A model generated the notes under the pieces. It worked only from the letters and a program-made list of their open reading frames with translations, ran no database searches and was not told where the DNA came from. Made by a program: the position numbers and the translations under genes. Of a stretch of 6,284 nucleotides of DNA, positions 1-5,752 are shown one piece after another. This DNA is from Bdellovibrionales bacterium (GTDB taxonomy: Bacteria > Bdellovibrionota > Bdellovibrionia > Bdellovibrionales > Bdellovibrionaceae), in assembly GCA_027320785.1 (NCBI GenBank), contig DAHVKR010000087.1, forward strand, positions 1 to 6,284. The letters are read 5' to 3'. Positions within the stretch are counted from its first letter, which is position 1. Every line of letters starts with the position of its first letter.

Positions 1-1
1 A

Positions 2-178
2 GTCGAAGACTCTCTAGCTGATGAAATGATCACTCAAGATTACACAGTTCTCGGGCGTCGTGATTTGCCTCGTTTCTTAAAAAACAACCCCACCTCTCAG
101 GAAGCCTCTAAGAAGACACTTCACCCCTCACGTCAACAACGGCACCAAAAGGGAGCCTCCCATGTCCAGCCGATATAA
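2..178 (+). CDS. 3' end of an unrecognised upstream gene (partial)
   Basis: Only this plus-strand frame stays open from the left edge, giving 58 codons to a TAA at 176-178. The other two forward frames stop within 21 bases. The first half reads like ordinary protein ([20 protein letters not shown], then DLPRFLKNN). The tail is short and basic (RQQRHQKG), as is common for an unstructured C-terminus. I recognise no family motif and assign no function. The frame runs over the msrB ribosome binding site and 17 bases into msrB, so the two genes are probably co-transcribed and possibly translationally coupled. It could be chance read-through of a non-coding leader, but the length and composition make a real gene end more likely. 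Confidence 0.5.
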   Translation, partial: VEDSLADEMITQDYTVLGRRDLPRFLKNNPTSQEASKKTLHPSRQQRHQKGASHVQPI

Positions 179-608
179 AAAGCCCTCCGCTGATGAAATC
201 AAAAAAAATCTCTCTTCTCTTCAGTATGAAGTCACTCAGCATGAAGCCACAGAAAGACCTTTTGAGAATGAGTACTGGAATGAAAAAAGAGCGGGTCTTT
301 ACGTCGATATTGTCACTGGAGAACCTTTATTCTCCTCTTTAGATAAATACGACTCTGGATGTGGGTGGCCGAGCTTTACAAAACCCTTAGAGAGTACAGC
401 TCTCACTACGAAAACTGATTATAAAATTGGATATCCTCGTATCGAAGTCAGAAGTCTTGTGGGTGATAGCCACCTCGGCCATGTTTTTAACGATGGCCCC
501 GCACCGACGGGTCATCGCTATTGTATTAACTCAGCTTCATTAAAATTTATCCCTCTCGAAGATTTAGAAAAAGAGGGATACGGAGAATTTGTCAGTCTGT
601 TTAAGTAA
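162..608 (+). CDS. msrB: Peptide-methionine (R)-S-oxide reductase MsrB, zinc-less type
   Basis: Reduces the R-epimer of methionine sulfoxide in oxidised proteins, normally with thioredoxin as reductant. The 148 residues match a single MsrB domain. The SGCGWPSF motif (residues 65-72) carries the probable resolving Cys67. DSHLGHVF (102-109) gives active-site His104 and His107. [13 protein letters not shown] (118-130) carries the catalytic Cys121. The two CxxC zinc pairs of many MsrBs are missing: the first site reads [10 protein letters not shown] (48-57) and the second VRSLVGD (96-102). These are the only two cysteines in the protein, so this is a zinc-free form like the MsrB domain of MsrA-MsrB fusions. 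There is no signal peptide, so it should be cytoplasmic. The start is supported by AAAAGGGAG at 147-155, about 6 bases upstream of the ATG. The upstream partial gene overlaps it by 17 bases. Family assignment is very secure. Confidence 0.96.
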   Translation: MSSRYKKPSADEIKKNLSSLQYEVTQHEATERPFENEYWNEKRAGLYVDIVTGEPLFSSLDKYDSGCGWPSFTKPLESTALTTKTDYKIGYPRIEVRSLVGDSHLGHVFNDGPAPTGHRYCINSASLKFIPLEDLEKEGYGEFVSLFK

Positions 609-610
609 GC

Positions 611-649
611 GAGCTCACAAAAAAAGAGCTCACAGGATTAATCCTGTTG
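611..649 (-). terminator. Palindromic segment between convergent genes, possible terminator
   Basis: This 29-base gap and its edge hold a perfect 16-base palindrome, ACAGGATTAATCCTGT (632-647), that covers the stop codon of the minus-strand gene. Read on the minus strand, it can fold as a 6-bp stem with a UUAA loop, followed six bases later by seven U. That is a plausible but imperfect intrinsic terminator for the exported-protein gene. A second dyad, GAGCTC at 611-616 and 626-631, encloses the A-rich tract and also forms a 9-base direct repeat, GAGCTCACA. No good U-tract follows any stem on the msrB strand. Confidence 0.35.
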
Positions 650-2620
650 TGTGATCAACCCGCTCTGAACTGCCATACGATAAATCAACAAATAATCTGG
701 TGAAAAATAAACTGTATTCTGTGCTCCATGACTCGCGATACTAAAAGGATTATCAATCCAGGCGTACATAGATTGCCAAGCCGTCGTTTCAAAGAAAGGG
801 TACATATAAGCCCCTTGCACAAGCTCCTTAAATTGAAGACCTTCTTTTTTTAGTTTGAATGGACCCGCTAAGGCCTTCCAAGGACGAAGAGGCCACGCTG
901 AAATGGACCAATCTGGATTGATTGTGTGGTCCGCTACACCATAGCCAATATTGCGAGGCGCCGGGAATTCTCGAAGAGTCCAAAGAGCTTTTTGAGCTTG
1001 GTCTCGAAATTCAGAGGTTCTGGCTTCAGGACTCAAAGCATAGGTCATAATCGTCAAAAAATTACGATGTGCATTTTGATAAGTCTGGCTCATTTCGTAC
1101 AAGCAGTTTTCAGCCTGATGAAGAGTGTATTCTGCTAGGTAGCCACCCTCTTCGTAGCTGAAGCTTTTTTGCAATTCTTGAGAGATCAAGATTTCACTCA
1201 CAGTTGAAATCATAGACAAATGAATGCCACTCCAGTCTGCAATGGACTCGTAGTACACACCCGAATCGAGGTTCAGCATATCTGAAATAAGGTTTTTTAT
1301 GTTGTGTGTATATCGTGCAAACAGTTTAAGAGCCTCTTTATCATGGTGATAAAGAGCCACGAGGCCATAGGTAACTCCTAAATTAAAGTCGCTATTCTTG
1401 ATCGGCTCAAACTGCAACATACGCTTCGTTGTATCCGCGATATCAGCCCTCAACAAAGAGTCTTCACTTTTTAGAGTCGAGAAGGCCGCTGTAAAGGCAA
1501 TCAAAAGTCCTTTTGACATATCGTTATTTCCGATTTGCTGCCATTTCAAGTTAGCATAGGGGCCTTCTCCCTGAACCATACCAGGTCGTTGCGCTCTCTC
1601 TGTGGCAGGCGAGACCAATAATGTTCGAGCAAACTGTTCAGGATTATTTGTAATTTTAGTTAATGTGATAAGTCCTTTGAGTGCTGACTTCATATTCTCG
1701 TAGGCTTCGGGATTACCTGTTTGTTTATAGCGCAATGCCTGTGTCCAAACGTAGACTCCTGTCCAAAGGGTCGAATCATAATCCGCAAGAGACTGAATTT
1801 TATTTCGATTCTTATCGACAAGTGCTGCCTCTAACATTCCAACTGGATTTAGATTGTAAGCTTTTGTTTCACTCTCAAAGTATCGAGCTTTTTCTGATAG
1901 GGTTTGACCATAGGCATTTTTCCTTTGAGTAGCTTCAGCCAAGGAAACTGGATTGATTGTTTTATTAGTCAGCCGAACAACATTCTTATTGCTTTGATAA
2001 AAATTGAAGTCCGTTGGATCTACGATAGCCCAGTTTTGTTTATTGATAAACTCAGGACGATTGCCCCACTGACTCTGACGTCCCATATCTTGATAAAGAT
2101 TTATAACCTTTTGAATTCCAAAAAATTTTGCGAGCTTAACCAGCCAGTTCGCCTGGTTTCCATTGGCTGAAATACGTGATCTCTCGCTTTTCCAAAGAGG
2201 CTGAGCCCCGGGATCAGAAGATATTAACTTCCAAGACTCTTCTGAATTTAGAAAGTGAATAGGTTGATTCAGTTTAATTTCTTGATGAAGACGTGTGGGG
2301 TTTTTTAATTGCTCAGCAGAAAGTTGAAAGTCATTAAATGTTGTCAAAGTCTCTGTTGGCTTAAGTGTAAAATCAATTTCACTTCCTTGAATATGCCCGT
2401 CCCAAACTGTCTCGACTTGATTTCCCCAAAAGGTGTAGTCTTTAAACTTCACAATTCGAATAATTTCGCTACCTTTAATTTGAACTTGGCCCTGATACTC
2501 GCCTTTTTCTTGATCCCGACCGGCTACACTATAGAGACCATCCAATAATGGCGCTGCAAGCACTGTCGATGTAATGGACGAAATGACTATAAATGCCAAA
2601 TAAGAACCCAAAGGCCGCAT
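638..2620 (-). CDS. Sec-exported protein of unknown function with predicted alpha/alpha-toroid region
   Basis: I do not recognise a named family. The start at 2620 is preferred over an in-frame ATG at 2662: it has AAGAGGTG four bases upstream, and only then does a signal peptide sit at the N-terminus (MRPLGSYLAFIVISSI, then TSTVLA, cleavage near Ala22). This gives 660 residues. After the signal, residues 24-115 look beta-rich, with alternating strands and turns (GEYQGQVQIKG, DGHIQGSEIDFTL). From about 230 to the end the protein is helical, with regularly spaced helix pairs. DSTLWTGVYVWTQALRY (282-298), followed by an ARTL stretch and NNDMSKGLLIAF, recalls six-hairpin or toroid proteins that process or bind glycans. 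The family parallel comes from memory. Likely periplasmic or outer-surface, with no lipobox and no C-terminal membrane segment. It is monocistronic and convergent with msrB. A hydrolase, lyase or binding role cannot be separated from sequence alone. Confidence 0.85.
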   Translation of the reverse strand: MRPLGSYLAFIVISSITSTVLAAPLLDGLYSVAGRDQEKGEYQGQVQIKGSEIIRIVKFKDYTFWGNQVETVWDGHIQGSEIDFTLKPTETLTTFNDFQLSAEQLKNPTRLHQEIKLNQPIHFLNSEESWKLISSDPGAQPLWKSERSRISANGNQANWLVKLAKFFGIQKVINLYQDMGRQSQWGNRPEFINKQNWAIVDPTDFNFYQSNKNVVRLTNKTINPVSLAEATQRKNAYGQTLSEKARYFESETKAYNLNPVGMLEAALVDKNRNKIQSLADYDSTLWTGVYVWTQALRYKQTGNPEAYENMKSALKGLITLTKITNNPEQFARTLLVSPATERAQRPGMVQGEGPYANLKWQQIGNNDMSKGLLIAFTAAFSTLKSEDSLLRADIADTTKRMLQFEPIKNSDFNLGVTYGLVALYHHDKEALKLFARYTHNIKNLISDMLNLDSGVYYESIADWSGIHLSMISTVSEILISQELQKSFSYEEGGYLAEYTLHQAENCLYEMSQTYQNAHRNFLTIMTYALSPEARTSEFRDQAQKALWTLREFPAPRNIGYGVADHTINPDWSISAWPLRPWKALAGPFKLKKEGLQFKELVQGAYMYPFFETTAWQSMYAWIDNPFSIASHGAQNTVYFSPDYLLIYRMAVQSGLITQQD

Positions 2621-2651
2621 AAAACACCTCTTGGTTAGGTTATGAAGCAAG

Positions 2652-2657
2652 AGTATA
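2652..2657 (-). promoter_or_regulatory. Candidate -10 box for the exported-protein gene
   Basis: On the minus strand TATACT (five of six consensus bases) lies about 31 bases before the ATG at 2620. It would give a leader of roughly 25 bases containing the AAGAGGTG ribosome site. Transcription from here would start downstream of the alternative ATG at 2662, supporting the shorter protein. No convincing -35 hexamer is seen 16-18 bases upstream, so the call is tentative. Confidence 0.3.
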
Positions 2658-2706
2658 GCCATTAACAGTCTTAGCGAATTAAGAATAAACCCATCTGATT
2701 AAGGCC

Positions 2707-2727
2707 CGGGGGTCAGCACTTACCCCG
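2707..2727. repeat. REP-like hairpin at the 3' end of the transposase remnant
   Basis: GGGGT (2709-2713) pairs with ACCCC (2722-2726) around an eight-base loop, CAGCACTT. C2707 and G2727 can add one pair beyond a bulged G. The hairpin straddles the stop codon of the transposase remnant and is a conspicuous GC-rich island in AT-rich surroundings. REP-associated transposases act on short GC-rich hairpins beside their gene, so this may be such a recognition element. No U-tract follows, which argues against a terminator. Only one copy is present in the window. Confidence 0.4.
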
Positions 2728-3130
2728 ATTTAAAATACTTTCTTGATCCATAAATCAAGAGCTCAGCCTCTAAACGAGGCATGCCCATCCCTTCCAGAAC
2801 ATTTACTTCTACGTAGGATTTCGTATTTAAGAAGTGACGAAAGTTGAGTATCACTCGAGAAAAAGGTCTTTGATCCCAAAATTTCTGTTTTTTGTCTTTA
2901 AGCTGCCGTAGCCCCTCTAGTCCCATAGAAATCATAGCCAGACCCGAACTGAGTCCACGAATCCAAGCTCTATATAGATGCGAATTATGAAGCTTCACAT
3001 GAAGATGCAAATGATTCCCCACATTGGCAAAAGAGAGAATCTTGACTCCTTTTTTCGCTGAGAAACTGTATACAAAATTTTTAACTTTATTTCTTTTCGT
3101 TAAGTTTTGAAAAGAATTTGCGCCCTTAAG
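2720..3130 (-). pseudogene. N-terminally truncated REP-associated tyrosine (Y1, IS200-like) transposase
   Basis: Y1 transposases are HUH single-strand DNA nucleases. This frame carries the HUH signature NVGNHLHLHVKL (His-Leu-His at 3005-3013) and a plausible catalytic Tyr (2813-2815) in KSYVEVNVLEG, which matches my memory of the YVxxNxLEAxG pattern of REP-associated transposases. The first possible start is GTG at 3022, giving 100 residues, but family-like sequence clearly extends upstream (GANSFQNLTKRNKVKNFVYS, then FSAKKGVKILSFA) to about 3130. No ATG, GTG or TTG occurs in frame there. The upstream sequence then becomes antiporter sequence in another frame. The N-terminal part of the domain has therefore been lost at a junction near 3120-3130. 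A protein from GTG 3022 would lack the strands before the HUH motif and should be inactive. The 3' end is intact and ends in a GC-rich hairpin. Confidence 0.75.
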
Positions 3131-3865
3131 ATTCTTCCAAAAATTTGGCCAAAGCGACCAAAGCCTGCAATCACAACTTGCGACTCATAATTCCCAAAAT
3201 GATCAAACTTGTCTGGCTGCGAAGGCGCCCGCAATTTCTTCCTTCCGACTCTTTCTTGCAAAAATAATAGGACGGGAGTCACGACCATTGAAAACGTAAC
3301 GATTGGATTTAAAAAATTTGCCTGCTCATGAGTTAAGAGCGAAGTTTTCAATGTCACAGATGAAATCACAAAGGCAAACTCTCCCCCTAAAGCCAAATTC
3401 AAAGCCGTTCTTTGAGCGCTTTCCTGGCTGGCCATGCATGGCGAAAGAAACTCCCAAAACTAGGAATAGCGTGAGAGCTGTGAAAATTTCTCGGCTTCCA
3501 GATTGAGCGATCCAACGAAAAAGTGCACCTACCCAAGTGCGCGATGAAATAATTAGGAGGGTGATAAAAAGAACGACTACCCCCAAAGAGGGAAGCGTCG
3601 ATGTCTCCACACCAGATTTGACTGACCCCAGCAAAGGAATAATCGCTAATGCTGGTATCGCTAAAATATCCTGCATCAATAAAACAGAAAATATGGCCTG
3701 ACCATAAGGAGTCTTAAGCTCACCTTTTTCAATTAAAGACTGTAAAGAGAATGCCGTTGAAGATAATGCTAATGCAAAACCTGCAACAGATGCCGAAACC
3801 CAATGCATTCCCACTAAAAAATGTAGGATATTTCCTAATACAGCTGCAGAAGAAATATGCCTATT
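3100..3865 (-). pseudogene. KefB/KefC-type cation:proton antiporter remnant, truncated and frameshifted
   Basis: CPA2-family antiporters move K+ or Na+ against H+ across the inner membrane. Two pieces in different frames remain. Reading from 3865, the first contains FALALSSTAFSLQSLIEKGE, YGQAIFSVLLMQDILAIPAL and REIFTALTLFLVLGVSFAMH, which are family hallmarks. The second, from about 3435, contains QRTALNLALGGEFAFV and then VVIAGFGRFGQIFGRIL, the glycine-rich nucleotide-binding loop of the RCK/TrkA-N domain. Compared with E. coli KefC as I recall it, about 90-100 N-terminal residues are absent. A further 85-90 residues are missing between the pieces, with a frame change at 3425-3442. Nearly all of the RCK domain after GRIL is gone, ending in ILFKT-stop at 3100. 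With three lesions this cannot make a working antiporter. Substrate class is uncertain. Confidence 0.85.
3431..3442. repeat. 12-base perfect palindrome at the antiporter deletion scar
   Basis: GCCATGCATGGC is a perfect palindrome exactly where the first antiporter piece (ending VSFAMH) gives way to the second (starting near SQESAQRTALN). It may be a by-product of the deletion join or the short homology at which it occurred. A chance palindrome within former coding sequence is the alternative. Confidence 0.5.
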
Positions 3866-3928
3866 TTAAATTCATTTCTTTTCTAAATATGAGGTTATGT
3901 AATTTTAATGCATCTCAATTTTAAAAAA

Positions 3929-3960
3929 CTATCATTATGTCATGACAAATATGTTGATAG
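3929..3960. promoter_or_regulatory. Nested inverted repeats upstream of the XRE gene, candidate operator
   Basis: CTATCA (3929-3934) and TGATAG (3955-3960) form a 6-bp inverted repeat enclosing the perfect 8-base palindrome GTCATGAC (3939-3946). The spacings on the two sides differ (4 and 8 bases), so these are two separate dyads, not one long one. The right arm overlaps the proposed -35 box of the XRE gene, the usual place for autoregulation by a small XRE repressor. Binding is inferred from position only. Confidence 0.4.
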
Positions 3961-3983
3961 AAAACATTATTTTGTCGTAGTAT
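3954..3983 (+). promoter_or_regulatory. Candidate promoter giving a leaderless XRE transcript
   Basis: TTGATA (3954-3959, five of six matches to TTGACA) is separated by 18 bases from TAGTAT (3978-3983, four of six matches to TATAAT). A transcript should begin 6-8 bases later, at or within a base or two of the A of the ATG at 3990. No Shine-Dalgarno sequence lies before that ATG, which agrees with a leaderless mRNA. Confidence 0.45.
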
Positions 3984-3989
3984 TGCCTC

Positions 3990-4268
3990 ATGACTGAATT
4001 TGCTAATCTCGGAAACTTTTTAAAACAGAAGCGTGTTGATGCAAACCTCACTCAGCGCGAGCTTGCATCCGCACTAGGTAATATGAATAGTCAGTTTGTT
4101 TCAAACTGGGAGCGTGGCCTTTGCGCACCGCCATCTCATTGCTTTCAAAAACTGATTGATATGTTGAAGATTAATCGCGACACTTTAGTGCACGTGATGT
4201 TGGAAGACTCTCGCGTCGTAATCGAAGCGAAGGTTTACAAAAAACGTTCAAAAAAAAAGTCCGCGTAA
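3990..4268 (+). CDS. Small XRE-family helix-turn-helix DNA-binding protein
   Basis: A 92-residue single-domain regulator of the Cro/C1 (XRE) type. Helices run from FANLGNFLKQKRVDANL (4-20) through the TQRELASALG turn (21-30) to the recognition region NSQFVSNWERGLCAPPSH (33-50) and a fourth helix FQKLIDMLKI. The conserved SNWERG is the helix-turn-helix signature. The C-terminus is strongly basic (YKKRSKKKSA) and may add DNA or RNA contact. No sensor or dimerisation domain is present, so it probably acts as a dimer through the HTH fold or as an accessory factor. There is no ribosome binding site before the ATG, and a promoter ends six bases upstream, so translation is probably leaderless. The next gene on the strand is a response regulator 82 bases downstream, possibly in the same transcript. 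Its targets are unknown; nested dyads in its own upstream region suggest autoregulation. Confidence 0.9.
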   Translation: MTEFANLGNFLKQKRVDANLTQRELASALGNMNSQFVSNWERGLCAPPSHCFQKLIDMLKINRDTLVHVMLEDSRVVIEAKVYKKRSKKKSA

Positions 4269-4350
4269 AGTCTCGTTAGCATACAAGCCACGCTCTTCTC
4301 GTTCTGCTTATTGATTTAAATGTTAATGAGCCTCTAAGATAGGAGAGTGT

Positions 4351-4839
4351 ATGCATAGCTATAAGATCTTAATTGTTGAGGATGAGTCCGATCTTGCGGA
4401 CTCAATAAAACAACTTTTAATTAATGAATACCCCCATATTGATATAGCTGAAAATGGCCAGGTTGCTCTGGCTCTTTTTGAAAGCAATCACTACGATCTC
4501 ATTATTTCCGATATCTTAATGCCTGTTCTTTCAGGGCATGATTTCGTACGAAGTCTCCGACTCAAAGGGGTTCATACGCCTGTTATCTTTATCACGGGAA
4601 ATGGCACAAAGGATCTTGTTCAATCAGCTCTTAAGTTGGGAGCCGTGGACTTTATCGATAAGCCCATTACACTCAGTGTTCTTCGCGATATCATTTCTTC
4701 CACACTTGAAATCGAGCAGCATAAAAAAAATATTGTAGACCTACAGCGCGACTCTAACCCAGATCCAGAGCTCATTCGCAGCGAACAGATGGCCCTCGGA
4801 ATTAAACAGGTCAGCCGCGACAAAAAAAAGAGGTTTTAA
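4351..4839 (+). CDS. Single-domain (REC) response regulator with charged C-terminal tail
   Basis: A CheY-like receiver accepts phosphate from a histidine kinase. Residues 4-122 form one receiver: acidic pair Glu10 and Asp11 in ILIVEDE, phospho-acceptor Asp54 in IISDILMP, switch Thr82 in FITGNG, and invariant Lys104 in DKP. All key residues are present, so it should be phosphorylated normally. No output domain follows. The last 40 residues (about 123-162) are polar and charged, predicted helical, and end in RDKKKRF. I cannot match them to a known domain; they may be a partner-docking helix. AGGAG at 4341-4345 gives a strong ribosome site 5 bases from the ATG. It lies 82 bases after the XRE gene on the same strand and converges on the REC-PilZ gene, sharing TTAA at both stops. 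No histidine kinase is encoded in the window. Confidence 0.93.
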   Translation: MHSYKILIVEDESDLADSIKQLLINEYPHIDIAENGQVALALFESNHYDLIISDILMPVLSGHDFVRSLRLKGVHTPVIFITGNGTKDLVQSALKLGAVDFIDKPITLSVLRDIISSTLEIEQHKKNIVDLQRDSNPDPELIRSEQMALGIKQVSRDKKKRF

Positions 4840-5549
4840 TTATTAGGGACCGTCGCGATCGATTGCAGATCAGCCCGAATTTTTTCAAATTGATTCAGGA
4901 AGTCGGATGTCGCCTGGTGTATGGAAATACCAAAGCCTCTCTTGAGACTGTCTCGCTCATGAGCACGCGCCCACAATACTTGCCCACGCACTTTACAACG
5001 AGGGCTCGAAAAACTAACCTCAATGTTTTCACCAACTTTAGGTAGCATATCAGAGGACTCAATAAAAATTCCCATATGACCACAGGAAGCAAAGCCTTTT
5101 CCACAAGCTTCCGCCAAGTCTGAAGCTGAGATCGAAACCACACGACGTGAGGTCACATCTGCAGTATCCCACTGCCACTTAGAACTTTCAGGCTGCAATA
5201 ATCTTTGTACGATTCGAAGCGCCTCTGTTGGATTAATTGGCTTTGTCATAAGAGCAACAGCTCCACCCGCACAAGCTTGCTCAACAGTTAAATCTGTAAA
5301 GCCACTCATCATGATAAAATAAGGGCGATTATCGTGCTTTTCTCTTATCTTTTTAAGTAGATACCCACCATCACCCCTAGGCATTCTCACGTCTGACAAA
5401 ATGAGGTCATAGTCATGGGAACGAGCCATTTCGAGTGCAACTTCACCACAATCTGCCACATCTGTACTAAAGTCCTGCATTTCAAAGTATTCACGCAGGC
5501 TATCTCGTATTCCAGGCTCATCATCTACGATCAGTAACTTGTAGTTCAT
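4836..5549 (-). CDS. Response regulator with REC and divergent PilZ-like domains
   Basis: A two-domain regulator of 237 residues. The receiver (3-118) has Asp9 and Asp10 in LLIVDDE, phospho-acceptor Asp53 in LILSDVRMP, Ser82 in MMSGF, and Lys103 in MTKP, all intact. A linker (119-130) leads to a beta-rich module (about 132-225) that fits a PilZ-type barrel: RRVVSISASDL, MGIFIESSDMLPKVGENIEV, VRGQVLWARA, RGFGISI, then a terminal helix. The c-di-GMP signature is weak: an Arg pair (135-136) stands where RxxxR is expected, and SCGHMGIFI replaces the usual D/NxSxxG block. Nucleotide binding is therefore doubtful, and the domain may serve in protein contact. The ATG at 5549 has AAGGA nine bases upstream. 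It is convergent with the preceding receiver gene and divergent from the desaturase. It is cytoplasmic; its partner kinase is not in the window. Confidence 0.88.
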   Translation of the reverse strand: MNYKLLIVDDEPGIRDSLREYFEMQDFSTDVADCGEVALEMARSHDYDLILSDVRMPRGDGGYLLKKIREKHDNRPYFIMMSGFTDLTVEQACAGGAVALMTKPINPTEALRIVQRLLQPESSKWQWDTADVTSRRVVSISASDLAEACGKGFASCGHMGIFIESSDMLPKVGENIEVSFSSPRCKVRGQVLWARAHERDSLKRGFGISIHQATSDFLNQFEKIRADLQSIATVPNN

Positions 5550-5660
5550 TCTCTTAAATCCTTATTTTGAATACGAAAGTCAGATACTGGCCACAAGTAC
5601 AAGCAGATGGTTTCTCTTATATTAAGATTAAAACTCACAATCAGGCTAGTTCTTTTATTT

Positions 5661-5674
5661 TGAGTCAAGACTCA
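5661..5674. promoter_or_regulatory. Dyad TGAGTC-AA-GACTCA, candidate operator for the desaturase
   Basis: Two perfect 6-base arms flank AA in the 203-base divergent spacer between the REC-PilZ gene and the desaturase. Its centre lies about 85 bases before the desaturase ATG and about 38 bases before the candidate -10 box. ACTCA half-sites recur at 5633-5637 and 5690-5694. The arrangement fits a dimeric regulator acting on the desaturase, the REC-PilZ gene, or both. I do not recognise the site as that of a known lipid regulator. Confidence 0.5.
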
Positions 5675-5705
5675 CTTTTTATGTCGGAAACTCATCATAT
5701 TAGTC

Positions 5706-5711
5706 TATTAT
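5706..5711 (+). promoter_or_regulatory. Candidate -10 box for the desaturase
   Basis: TATTAT matches five of six consensus bases and would start transcription near 5718, leaving a leader of about 35 bases that contains AAAGGA (5742-5747). The -35 position (around 5683-5688, GTCGGA) is poor, as expected if an activator bound upstream helps the promoter. An overlapping TATATA is an alternative -10. Confidence 0.35.
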
Positions 5712-5752
5712 ATAGAGTAGGATGTCCTTATTTAAGACCTCAAAGGAATAGT

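Noticed and set aside
926..2548. Open frames on the plus strand opposite the exported-protein gene (for example 926-1138, 1681-1932, 1904-2170, 2309-2548)
   Set aside because: They lie antisense to a long, well-supported gene, lack ribosome sites and show no protein-family features.
2621..2662. Longer N-terminus of the exported protein from the ATG at 2662
   Set aside because: It would bury the signal peptide behind 14 residues, has no ribosome site, and lies upstream of or at the likely transcript start.
3303..3506. Plus-strand open frame inside the antiporter remnant
   Set aside because: It is antisense to recognisable antiporter sequence and has no ribosome site or motif.
3866..3989. Small RNA, tRNA or toxin-antitoxin partner in the AT-rich gap before the XRE gene
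   Set aside because: I see no tRNA fold, no open frame with a ribosome site and no terminator-like hairpin; only promoter-type elements are supported. The XRE gene also has no toxin-like neighbour.
4311..4340. Possible promoter TTGATT-18-TAAGAT before the single-domain receiver
   Set aside because: The transcript would start after the strong AGGAG ribosome site, so the site would not be included in the mRNA; co-transcription with the XRE gene is more likely.
4538..4823. Frames overlapping the single-domain receiver (4538-4738 +, 4620-4823 -)
   Set aside because: They are shadows of a complete receiver with all phosphorylation residues.
4863..5143. Frames overlapping the REC-PilZ gene (4863-5045 +, 4895-5143 -)
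   Set aside because: They lie within a complete two-domain gene and have no independent support.
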